Assembly (NCBI GenBank): GCA_037043235.1
Contig: JAWRVZ010000088.1
Span: forward strand, 1,116,001-1,180,000
Source: Rhodeus uyekii
Taxonomy: Eukaryota; Chordata; Actinopteri; Cypriniformes; Acheilognathidae
DNA length: 64,000 bases
Reading direction: 5' to 3'
The notes beneath the pieces are model-generated. The model did no database searches and had not been told where the DNA came from. It saw nothing but the letters and a program-made list of their open reading frames with translations. The translations under genes and the position numbers were made by a program. Of this stretch, positions 36,501 through 48,500 are shown piece by piece (within the stretch, counting starts at the first letter, position 1; each line of letters starts with the position of its first letter).

Positions 36501-39500
36501 GATATTGGTTTGCAAATTTCCGACGGTTTTATGGACAACCTTCGACTCCTTCCTGAGATCGCCAGGACGCCTGAGGCAGCGCATTCTTCCCGGCCGGGCG
36601 GAAGTGCTCGCAGGCGGCGTCGAGATCGTAAACAAAGGCGAGGCAAGCGTGGAGGACTTAGAGCTCGGTTAAAGCTAACACCACACCGGCTCTCTCTACC
36701 CAGTATCTTCCTTGCCAATGTCCGATCGCTAGTGAACAAAATGGATGAGATTCGACTCAACATGATACACAGCAAAAGACTTCTGAACTGTAACGTCCTT
36801 ATCCTCACGGAGACGTGGTTAAATAGCGGAATACCAGACTCCACTATTGAGCTCACGGGACATCACACGCTCCGCGCGGACAGAACAATAGATGGATCCG
36901 GTAAGACAAGGGGAGGCGGATTGTGTATCTACATTAACAAAGCTTGGTGCACAAACTCTGCTGTTGTTGGGAGCCATTGTTCAGCTAACCTAGAGTTTCT
37001 CATGGTTAAATGTAGACCGTTCTATCTGCCGCGCGAGTTCACTTCCACCATTATAACTGCAGCTTATATTCCCCCGGATGCTGATGCCAAGCTTGCTATG
37101 AAAGAACTTTATGCAGCCATCAGTAAGCAACAGACTCTTCACCCGGAAGCGGCGTTTATTGTTGCAGGTGATTTTAATCACTCTAACTTAAAGACTGTGC
37201 TACCCAAATTTCATCAGAATGTTTCCTGTCACACCAGAGGAAACAAAACCTTAGACCATGTCTACACAAACATGGCTGGGGCTTACGTGGCGACACCTCT
37301 CCCCCACCTGGGACAATCAGACCACATCTCTTTGTTCCTCACTCCCAAATATTCACCCCTCATCAACCGTGTGAAGCCATCAGTGAAGACCATCAAGGTG
37401 TGGCCTGCGGGGGTAGATTTCACACTCCAGGATAGTTTTCTACACACAGACTGGAGTATGTTTGCTTCCCAAGCCACCAGTGGTGCTCACACAGACATTG
37501 ACTGCTACACCTCTTCTGTATTGGATTATATTAAATACCACCATTGACAGTGTTACAACCCAGAAACATTGCCAAATCAGAAGCCATGGATGAACAAGGA
37601 AGTGCGACTCCTGTTGAAGACACGCAATACTGCCTTCAGATCAGGAGATGCACAAGCCTACAGCACATCCAGAGCAAATCTGAAGAGGGTCATCAAAAAG
37701 GCCAAGCACTGCTACAAGCTGAAGATAGAGGGACACTTTTCCAACTCTGACCCTCGACGCATGTGGCAGGGCATCCAGGCCATCAGTGACTACAAACCCA
37801 CCCACTCCACCCCCGCAGCCTCTAATGTCAACTTTCTGAACGAGCTAAATGACTTTTATGCTCTCTTTGAAAGAGACAACAGAGAAACTGCAACCAAGCT
37901 CAAACCCTCAGCTGATCACTAGGGACCAACCAAATTCACGGGTAAAAGTTCGCAGTTACACGGAAGGTTTTTAAAAAAACATTCGATTTTCACGGAGAAT
38001 TCACGGGTACAATTTTTAGGCACCAATCACTGCAATCAGTCCATCTGCTGTCAAACCCGCTGTTTTGTATTCTAAAATACCGCTTTTCGACTGTTCACCT
38101 GTATTAAAAAACAAAAAGGAAACAAAATACGACTACAACGCACGTAGCCACAGACTCCGCAATGCCACGTGACATTAATGAAATAGTTTACAGTTTTTCG
38201 TGGCCAAAACTTGGCCGACCAACGTGGATGCTGACATATATTCTGTCGCTGCGGTGCATTGACGCTTGTGTACTGGCTGACACTTCTCTCCGCGTCAACG
38301 CTGCTTGTTGGTACAGAAAGGTAGCGTAATGATAGCCGGCTCAACAGAGGAAACCGACTGCTGTGCGAACGCCAGAATGCTGTTATACTCTTATCTGGCG
38401 GAACTTCTTTTGCTGCTGCTTTGTAAGCTGCAAACTCGGCTAAGACGCTACGATCATCTGCTCCTGGTATACTCTTTATCAGTAAAAATATTCATCTTCA
38501 ATAAAACAAATTCACCATTTCACGCTTGTTGGGTGTTTTCACGGAAAGTGGCCGATTTCACGGAAAATGTCACGGCCGTGAAATCGTGAATTTGGTTGGT
38601 CCCTACTGATCACCCTCTCATCCACTGATGTCTGCAAGGCACTGAGCCGGATCAGCACGTACAAGGCTGCTGGACCAGACAACATCCCTGGACGTGTCCT
38701 CAGGGCATGTGCGGAGCAGCTCGCTGGGGTTTTTAACAGACATGTTCAACCTGTCTCTTGCCCAAGCAGCTGTACCAACATGCTTCAAATGCACCTCCAT
38801 TGTGCCCGTGCCAAAACACTCTAGTCCGAGGTGCCCTAACGACTACCGCCCTGTAGCACTCACACCCATCATCATGAAGTGCTTTGAGCGGCTGGTCCTG
38901 GAACACCTAAAAGACTCTATACCACCCACACTGGACTCACATCAGTTCGCTTACCGCAGCAATAGGAGCACAGAGGATGCTGTTGCCATGGCACTGCACT
39001 ATGCTCACACACCTGGACAATAAGAACTCTTATGCACGGATGCTGTTTGTTGACTTCAGCTCATCATCCCGACCAAGTTAATAGCCAAACTTGAAGACTT
39101 GGGCATCAATACCTCACTCTGCAACTGGATTCTGGACTTCCTGACCAACAGACCCCATAATGTCCGATCTGGACCCACCTGCTCCACATCCATCACACTT
39201 AACACTGGTGTACCACCGGGCTTTGTGCTAAGCCCGTTTCTCTACTCCCTCTTCACCTCCGACTGCAAGCCTGTGTTTGGATCTAATGCCATTGTCAAGT
39301 TCGCAGACGACACTACGGTGATCGGTCTCATCAGCAACAACGATGAGACTGCCTACAGGGAAGAGATCCAGCACCTGTCCACATGGTGCAACGAAAATAG
39401 CCTGCTCCTCAACACCACCAAGACGAAGGAGCTCATTGTGGACTTCAGGAAAGAGTCAAGAGGCACACACGACACCATCCACATCAATGGAATGGCCGTT

Positions 39501-42500
39501 GAGCGTGTCTCCAGCTTCTAGTTCCTGGGGATCCACATCTCGGCTGACATGACCTGGACAACCAACACCTCCAGCCTGGTCAAGAAGGCTCACCAGCGCC
39601 TCTTCTTCCTGAGGACACTGAGGAAGAATCAGCTCTCCTCGGCTATCCTGGTGAACTTCTACCGCTGCGCAATAGAAAGCATCCTGACGAACTGTGTCAC
39701 AGTGTGGTATGAATGCTGTTCTGTCGCGGAGCGCAAGGCACTGCAGCGGGTGGTGAAAACTGCCCAACGCATCACAGGGACTCCACTTCCTGCCATCGAG
39801 CACGTCCAGAGGAAACGCTGTCTGCGTCGAGCTCGCAGCATCCTTAAGGACTCCTCTCACCCAGCCCACAGACTGTTCTCCCTCCGGCAGGCATTTCAGG
39901 TGACTGAAACTCTAACCCTTGCTGACCCCACTCCTACCATCCCACTCCCCTCACAGACTCTCCTCTTACCCCCCGACATCCTACTCCCCACATAGACTCC
40001 TCTCCCCCCCCCCACCACCATCCCACTCCCCTCACAGACTCTCCTCTCTCCCCCTATACCACCATCCTACCACCCTCATAGACTCCTCTCCCCCCACCTC
40101 CCCACTCCCCTCTCTCCCACCACCATCCCACTCCCCTCATAGACTCCTCTTACCCCCCCACCAGCCCACTCCTCATAGACTCCTCTCCCCCCACCTCCCC
40201 ACTCCCCTCTCTCCCCCACCACCATCCCACTCCCCTCACAGACTCTCCTCTTACCCCCCGACATCCCACTCCCCACATAGACTCCTCTCCCCCCCCCACC
40301 ACCATCCCACTCCCCTCATAGACTCCCCTCTCTCCCCCTATACCACCATCCTACCACCCTCATAGACTCCTCTTACCCCCCCACCAGCCCACTCCTCATA
40401 GACTCCTCTCCCCCCACCTCCCCACTCCCCTCTCTCCCCCACCACCATCCCACTCCCCTCATAGACTCCTCTTACCCCCCCACCAGCCCACTCCTCATAG
40501 ACTCCTCTCCCCCCACCTTCCCACTCCCCTCTCTCCCCCACCACCATCCCACTCCCCTCACAGACTCTCCTCTTACCCCCCGACATCCCACTCCCCACAT
40601 AGACTCCTCTCCCCCCCCCACCACCATCCCACTCCCCTCATAGACTCCCCTCTCTCCCCCTATACCACCATCCTACCACCCTCATAGACTCCTCTTACCC
40701 CCCCACCAGCCCACTCCTCATAGACTCCTCTCCCCCCACCTCCCCACTCCCCTCTCTCCCCCACCACCATCCCACTCCCCTCATAGACTCCTCTTACCCC
40801 CCCACCAGCCCACTCCTCATAGACTCCTCTCCCCCCACCTTCCCACTCCCCTCTCTCCCCCACCACCATCCCACTCCCCTCACAGACTCTCCTCTTACCC
40901 CCCGACATCCCACTCCCCTCATAGACTCTCCTCTCTCCCCCACCACCATCCCATTCCCCTCAAATACTTTCCCCTCCCCCCCACCACCCCACTCCCCTCA
41001 AATACTCCCCCCCCCACCACCCCACTCCCCTCATAGACTCCTCTCACCCCCCACCATCCCACTTACCTCATAGACTCCTCTCTCCCCCACCACCATCCCA
41101 CTCCCCTCACAGACTCTCCTCTTACCCCCCCCCACCATCCCACTCCCCTCACAGAGTCTCCTCTCACCCCCCCACCACCATCCCACTCCCCTCATAGACT
41201 CTCCTCTCTCCCCCTATACCACCATCCTACCACCCTCATAGACTCCTCTTACCCCCCCACCAACCCACTCCCCTTACAGACTCCCCTCTAACCCCCCCAC
41301 CAGCCCAGTCCCCTCATAGACTCCCCTCTAACCCCCCCACCAGCCCACTCCCCTCACAGACTCCCCTCTAACCCCCCCACCAGCCCACTCCCCTCACAGA
41401 CTCCCCTCTAACCCCCCCACCAGCCCACTCCCCTCACAGACTCCCCTCTAACCCCCCCACCAGCCCACTCCCCTCATAGAAAATCTCCCTCGATAGGCAT
41501 TTAGTTAAAAGGTCTGCGCCAAGTGAAAGTGAGGGTAGTCAGGCGAAAAAACAAGCAAAACAATAATATAAAATAGAAAAGTTACAAAAAATACGCAAGC
41601 TAAGTTCAGTTATGTTAATTTACGTAGTGTTCGTGTAAGGTACGATACTGAATCACTTCTGAGTGTCGTCGATTTCTGATGGGAAAACATGATTCTAGAT
41701 ACGAGCAATTCGAGTAACGAGCTCCGCCCTGGAACGCATTACTGTACCCATTTCTACTACTATTACAAACATGTCTAGATTTCACAATCTAATAATCCAT
41801 TTTCTATGATTTAAGATTCTTGTCATAAGAACAATCCTTAAGTAGTATATGAAGGTCTATATTCTTTAATGTTTTATTAAAAACAGATAGCAGTTAAGAA
41901 GAATTAAGGATGGTTTTCAGACCCCCGCGTGCACAATTTCAGTAGAAAGCAAACCAGGTGTGAGTTTACCTGGGGAAAAGATCCAGATAAAACTGTCCCA
42001 CCATCTGTCCAGAGGAGCGGTCTTTCACGCAGTACTGAGTCACATCCTCGTGCCACACAGGAGCTCCCTCCACCTGCTGAAAGGTGAGGTTCAGCAGCTC
42101 CTGATAGATGTCCAGAAGACCCTTGGTCACCACCTCCATCGGGAAGTACTCCTTCAGCTGGTTCTGATCCACGGCGTACTGGGTCTCCTCCACCTGGGTC
42201 ATGTAGTAGCGCGTGTCCCAGGCGTGGAGTTCTCCAGTGAAGGGCAGATGTCTCTTCTTGCTCTCCTGCTCCTTCAGCTTCAGTATAACAGCCCTCTCCT
42301 CCTCACCCAGCGGCTTCAGCTTACGGGACAGATCCTCTGCGGGGAAACACAACAAAGGGTTAAACAATCTATTACACAAACTTACTATGAATAGCTATAC
42401 TCTAACAAACGTTAACAGATTAGTAAATAGCGCAACAAATTGCTCATGGTTAGTTAACGCATTAACTAATGGGATCTTATTGCATTAAAAAAAACATTTC

Positions 42501-45500
42501 AATTAACAATTAAATTCTGTCCATTTTTTATAGATTTTAAAATGTTATTTATTGCCATGACGGTAAAGTTGAATTGTCAGCAGTCTTCAATCTAATATGC
42601 TGATCTGATTTATTATGATGAAAACTTACCAAATATTTTTGTGAATTGTTCAAAAGAGCAGCTTTTATTTAAGAATAGAAATATTGTCCATAACTTTACT
42701 GTCACCTTTGATCAATTGAATGTGTCCTTGCTGAAGAAAAGTATGCATTTCTTACCAGAACAAAAGTGGTAAGATTAATAAAATAACAGATTATTAAATG
42801 CTTTACATTTTAAAATGCTTCAGCTCCAATCACAGCTCTATTCTGGGAACATTTCCATGTAAAGACAGCGGTCATTACCGAGGAAAGCTGCAACCTTCTT
42901 GGAGGCCTTGGCCATGTTCATCTCAAGCACAAAGTCAGCGTGAGTGCTGAAGCCCAGCAGACTGCTCTTCCTAGAGCGCAACTCCACGAGCTCCTTCAGG
43001 ATAGCAGAGTTTTCCTGTCAAGGGAATCATGCCAATAATATCATTAGAAATGCCTTGTTTGCATTATTTTAAAGCATCGCCCCGTGATGCCCGACCTCTT
43101 TGCAGCGCGAGTTGAAAGCCTCCTCCAACTTCTTCCGTGTCTCTGGGACAAAGCATTTCTTCATTGTGGGGAAATAATGAGGATACTTCAGCGTGAGCTT
43201 CAGTTTTCCTGACTCGTCCTTCTCCAGAGAGTTGAGGAAATCCTCAGGGAGCCCACCTAAAAAACAACAACATTTACCCATCTTACTCATCAAAAAGTTT
43301 ACATGATAAAAGCCTTCAATTACTACATGTATGCATTTGGCAGACGCTTTTATCCAGAGTGACTAACATTGCATTAAAGAAACACATTGACATTATAATC
43401 ATCTCTTGCTTTCCCTGGGAATTGAACCCATGACCTTGGCGTTGCAAGCTGACGCTCTGCTGTTTGAGCAACAGGATAGCTTGATTCATTTACTAAGCCT
43501 TTTCTTTTTTTAATCAGTGTAGTTTTTCCTCAACATGTAACATTTTTTGAGAATGAATTATGTGCAGTTTATCAAGCTGAGGTAAAGAAAAAACCTAAAT
43601 TCCACCGTCCCCTTCATGCACCTTATTTTCTACAAAGAAAAACATTTGTTTTTGTAATTTGAGCAAAAACGGTTTTATTTTATTTTTTAAATATTATATA
43701 TCTTATTATCTTATATTAATATATCTATTCTAAAATATTAACATCACTTATTACTGTAATTTTACTTGCATCAGCGTCAACATAATGCACCTTTAAACTA
43801 CCTTCAACGCAGTTACAGTAATACCTCGGTTTACGAGCGACTTGGTATACGAGAAAATTGGTGTACGAGCATTGTCTCTGTGTACGAGAAATTTTTTCCC
43901 TCACCCATGTGCAGTTTTGCGTCGAAAAGATCCCTTCATCACCCCTTAACTCGTTCATTCTCTCAGTATGGGTGCATCATTCACCACAGTGCATTATTTT
44001 ATAAGTTGTTGTGAATATGATGAAACTATTAATGGAGCATGTTACCAACACCACACATTGCATACTAATGAGACTCACGTGTGTTCACAGTCCAACGCAC
44101 CCAATGACGTTCTTAAAGGGCCATACGCTTTTAGAGAACAGCATACTATAACAGTTATAACTCTGTACAGATCATATACATAAGTGATTTACAGCGGTTT
44201 TACCTCGTGTTGTTGCATTAATTGTGATCGCTATTCTTCACGTTGTAATATCGTTACAAATGTTGAAGGAACTAGTTAATCTGTGTCAATAAGTGTTAAG
44301 TTAACAGTCTTGTCACTTTAAGAGGGCGGGGTTTCAGTCGGCGCTAGAGAGAGTGGAGTTCTGAGGGATTTGAGAGAGAGCTCGTAAGCAGAGATAGTTT
44401 TGATTCTTCTGTTATGTACGGCGTGGGTTGAAGCCAGAACCGCAATCCCATAGTTCTCAAATCTCTGAATGAGAAGGAACCTGTCTGGTTATTAAAAGAA
44501 GCAACGCTACAATATAGTGAAATATATAAGCAGTAACCCCCCCCCCTCCTCTCTCCTCTCGTCTCCATCATGCCAGCAGTGAAGAGGTAAAGTGCGTGTT
44601 ACAGTAAATAGTTAATAATGACAGTTAAACTCTAAAAATACTTAGTATTTATATGAGATCTTAATGGTTATAATTTTAAATGTAATTAATAGGTTAAAAC
44701 CCAAAAAATATTTAAAATGGGCATTTATGGTCATGTGGAACGAATCAAGTGATTTTTAGTGCGTTCTTATGGGGGAAATTTTGGTGTACGAGCATTTTGG
44801 TTTACGAGCTCTTGGAACGAATCAAACTCGTAAACCGAGGTATTACTGTACTATTTGCTGGTCGTCACCTCATTTGCATGTCAAGTTTGACATGGAAAAT
44901 AACTTTGAATTCCCCTTTCTAATACTCAGTTTCAAAGAAAGAGTAGATTAAAATCAAATAAACTGAAAATCTATTAAAAACGCATTTGTCCATGTACTGG
45001 CATTGTTACTGTGTTAAACTACATTAACTCGCCTAGCTTTCACTACCAAGTTGCACATTTCATATAATACGTTATAAACAGTTATTTACACCCACAGTTG
45101 AATGACATTATAATATTAAAATGACTGCTTTATGGGCGGCACTAAATCAGATCCTCGGCCTCCGAGAGGAAAGTACTCCTTCAACCCACCAAGCTCCTCT
45201 CGAGAGAAATGCAGGCAGGTTGTTTCCTCGTTCAGGTGTTTGTTGAAATCGATACATAGAGTGCTCATTTTTTTCTTGATCCTTTTGATCTCCTGTTACA
45301 GGAAGACAAAACTCAGTTTACAGGCTAGAAGAGAGTATGTGCGCTCCTGTTACACACAAACTGAGCGGAAGCTCTCACTACCTCCTGTGTCTCTTTGGGA
45401 AGATGAAGGCCGTTCCTCTTGCCAAGCTGAAGCAGTCTCTCCATATAACGCCTGGCCTCGGGCGCCAAACTCTCATCCGACAGCTTCTCCTGTTAACAAA

Positions 45501-48500
45501 CAAAACAAATGATAAAAAACAAACTATGATGCGTTTTAAACTTAAGGTGTTACCTGTTTTTATATAACTCATGGCTAATAAACTGATGCAAACGCTGGTG
45601 GAATAACACTACTGTATGAATCACTGGTGAAGTCAGTTCACAGGTTCTCGCAGAGCTCAGTTCAGTGCCTGAGACACACTAGCGTTCAGATCCTGCGAGA
45701 GATCAGTCTCACCTCGAGAGCCACGATCCTCTGATAAACATCCTCCCTCATGCTCATCTCCACATCAAACTCTGACAGCTTCTTATCGGCGTCGGTGCTG
45801 GCCGTGCGCACGTCCTTACAGGGGGACACGTGCTGGGGGAAATCCAACATGTTCCGCTGAACTGCAAACAACATCACTTTCTGAGATCAGAGACGCCATG
45901 ATAACACACTGATACTGACTCCAGATTAATTACAACGATATTACTGACAGTTGATTTAAGGGGGGGCAAAATTATTAACACATATAACAATTATACTCAA
46001 TATTTATGCTTTTTTTTTAACGTCCATTTTTGTGTTACTTACAGGATACAACGGACAACATTTCAAAGCTATGACTTTGTTTCTTACCAGAAGAACCAAT
46101 CCATAAAGCTGAGATTACAGAGCAGATCATGGCTTGAACTACAATCGGTCATTCATAGAGCTTCCTTTAACGTTAATTCATTCAACAGCCATTAATTCAG
46201 CAAAAGAGACATTTCCTTCAAACTCAGTTTGGGTTTTGATTTTTGGGGTTGACAGGATATAATTGGCTGTTGGCCAAAAAAAAAAAGAGCTTTTATCAGC
46301 TGATTTAATTATGGCGAATGCATCCGTTAGAGCAGGGGTGTCAAACTCAATTGCACAGGGGGCCAAAATCCCAAAACACTTTAGGTCGCGGGCCGAACAG
46401 GCTAAACATTTATTGAAAACACTAAAACTAAACTTTTAAAACTTACCTTTTTTGAACTTAGATGTGAATAAAAACAGACAGAAATATTATTCTGGAATAA
46501 ATCAACTTATACCTTAAATATAAAAATACTTTAAAAAAAAACATATATTCTGTCTAAATTATACAAGTTAGAAATAAAGTAAACAAGTAAAGTAGAAGTC
46601 AAAAGAACAAACATTCAAATTTCTTTACTCATGTCATTTTATATAAAACTTAAAAAGATTTATATATAAAAGATTTTGCTCTCCATAAAAATATATCCTG
46701 TCAAAATTATACAAATTCAAAATATGGACATGCTGCATAACAAAACCTGGAAATCTAAATAAAATTTTTGCTTTTCAGCAATAATAAATCAAATCATTCA
46801 GTTGAATTTGCTCTTATGTCATTTGTCTTATAGTGCCGTCTTATTAAATTATTTAATTACTGCCACATTATTATTTGCTCCGCAAATGAGACACACGGGT
46901 ATACCGGCAGTATGTCAGTAAACATATACCGTATTATCCCGCATTTTACCCATGAGTTATAGCAGATTTTACAAACTATATCACAATTTTTTTTTACACG
47001 TAATAATATTTCAATATATTTGTTATGTCCTTAGGACGTAATTTTTTTTTTTTTTTGCCTGTATTTTCTTTCTGGCGCTCGTACTGTCACTCTGACAGCT
47101 GGCGCTGATATGCTGTCTGACCTGTCAATCATGCAAGAAGACGTGATTGGCTGTTCTGCCATGAGGGCGGGCTCTTCTCATCCGATGATCAACACCTGCA
47201 TTTCACGCACAAGCACTGTGTACCGAGCCTGTGGCTACTTGATTCGTACCGGAAACACGATTGGTACTGCGCATGTGCGAAAACGCAAATTTTGTTCTGT
47301 GCATAGCCATTCTATGAGAGCCTGAACGGTTATGGATAATTAACAATAACAATCGCGAAAGCGAGCGCGAAGCATCATTAGCCACTTCCTGTTTAATACA
47401 GGAAGTGTTCGGCGAGTCAGCTGGAGCGCGGGACATCTCGCGGGCCATTAATAAAATGCTCTCGCGGGCCGGACATAATTACACGCCGGGCCGGATGTGG
47501 CCCGCAGGCCTTGAGTTTGACACCTATGCGTTAGATTACACACGCATGTGTTTGAATTCAACATAACATCAACATTATATCCATCCATGAACAATGCAAA
47601 GAGAAGAAGTATTTGGTTAGAGGGACTGGGTAAATTCAGCCAGTTCAACAGCGTAACAATGGAGAGGCGCAGTGGGCAGCACAGGCTGGCAGAGGGGCAT
47701 TATGCAGAAAGTGCTGAATGGGGTCGCACCGCACGCCGCTTTACTGCACACTCAGACTTTTTCTATGGCGCTTACAAATGTAGATGATAGAAACACCTGG
47801 CATGTTACTCTGTAAATATCACCTCTGGGCTGAACTATAGAGGCAAACGTAGCCTGAAACAAACAGCCAGCAAATAACTAGTGTCAATAACTGTCTATTT
47901 ATTAGTGAAACATCAATAAGGGTTGTGTAAAATAAGAGCTACATAAAATGTATGTCATTTCTGAGCTGAACTACAGTAGTGTTGTTTTAATAAATGTCTT
48001 TTTATTAGAGAAATACCAGTAAATGTGTAAATTATTCATATTTAAATCATTTTGTGTGCAAAATATTTGCCACCCTTAAATTCAAACGGTCCCAAGTTTC
48101 TTTTTCTTTAGGAAAAACTATATTTAACGATAATAAAAATACATTGTGATACCGGTTCAGCTGATCTCTACCTGTGTACTCCACTTCCACATCCGCCAGG
48201 GCCTTCAGGGTGTTCTCGTAGCAGACGCTGGCCGGCTCCAGGGCGCCCACGGCGTCATACACCTGCTTGGTCTGGGCGATCAGCTCGTCGGTGAGCTGGT
48301 GGATCTGGTCCGGCGTGAGGTCCCAGCGCAGACGGTTGGCGTCGCAGACCCGATCCCCGGAGCCAAACACCACTTCACCTGAACAATGAAGATGATAGCA
48401 CTTACATTCAATAACACAGATATGGGACCATCACGCTGAACTTAAATGCAGGTATAAAAAGATCCTCGGTTAATAAAAAAGAAATTGAAGTTCATGAAAC

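Larger units (their letters stand above)
36359..39936 (+). mobile_element. LINE A copy 1 (L2/CR1-like non-LTR retrotransposon), decayed
   Basis: Plus-strand LINE in thop1 intron 8, antisense to the host gene. It starts at the ATG context ctaagATGGCGGC and runs through endonuclease, linker and reverse transcriptase to a C-terminal Cys/His region (RRARSILKDSSHPAH). The RT carries FADDTTVIG. The frame is broken by a deletion near 37540, a hAT insertion (37920-38605), a deletion and frameshift near 39020-39060 that removes the SAFNT part of the RT, and a TAG after VSSF at 39519-39521. The 3' end is a minisatellite. The second copy (52626-61562, inverted) confirms the boundaries. Confidence 0.88.

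Noticed and set aside
39919..40908. Pro/Ser/His-rich and Gly/Val/Glu-rich frames
   Set aside because: Low-complexity translations of the LINE A minisatellite on both strands.
41690..41752. Possible worn Tigger-like end (tacgag motifs, attactgta)
   Set aside because: It resembles the MITE ends at 44800-44848 but lacks the terminal inverted repeat, and no partner end could be matched.
41960..42394. 144-codon plus-strand frame
   Set aside because: Antisense shadow of thop1 exon 8.
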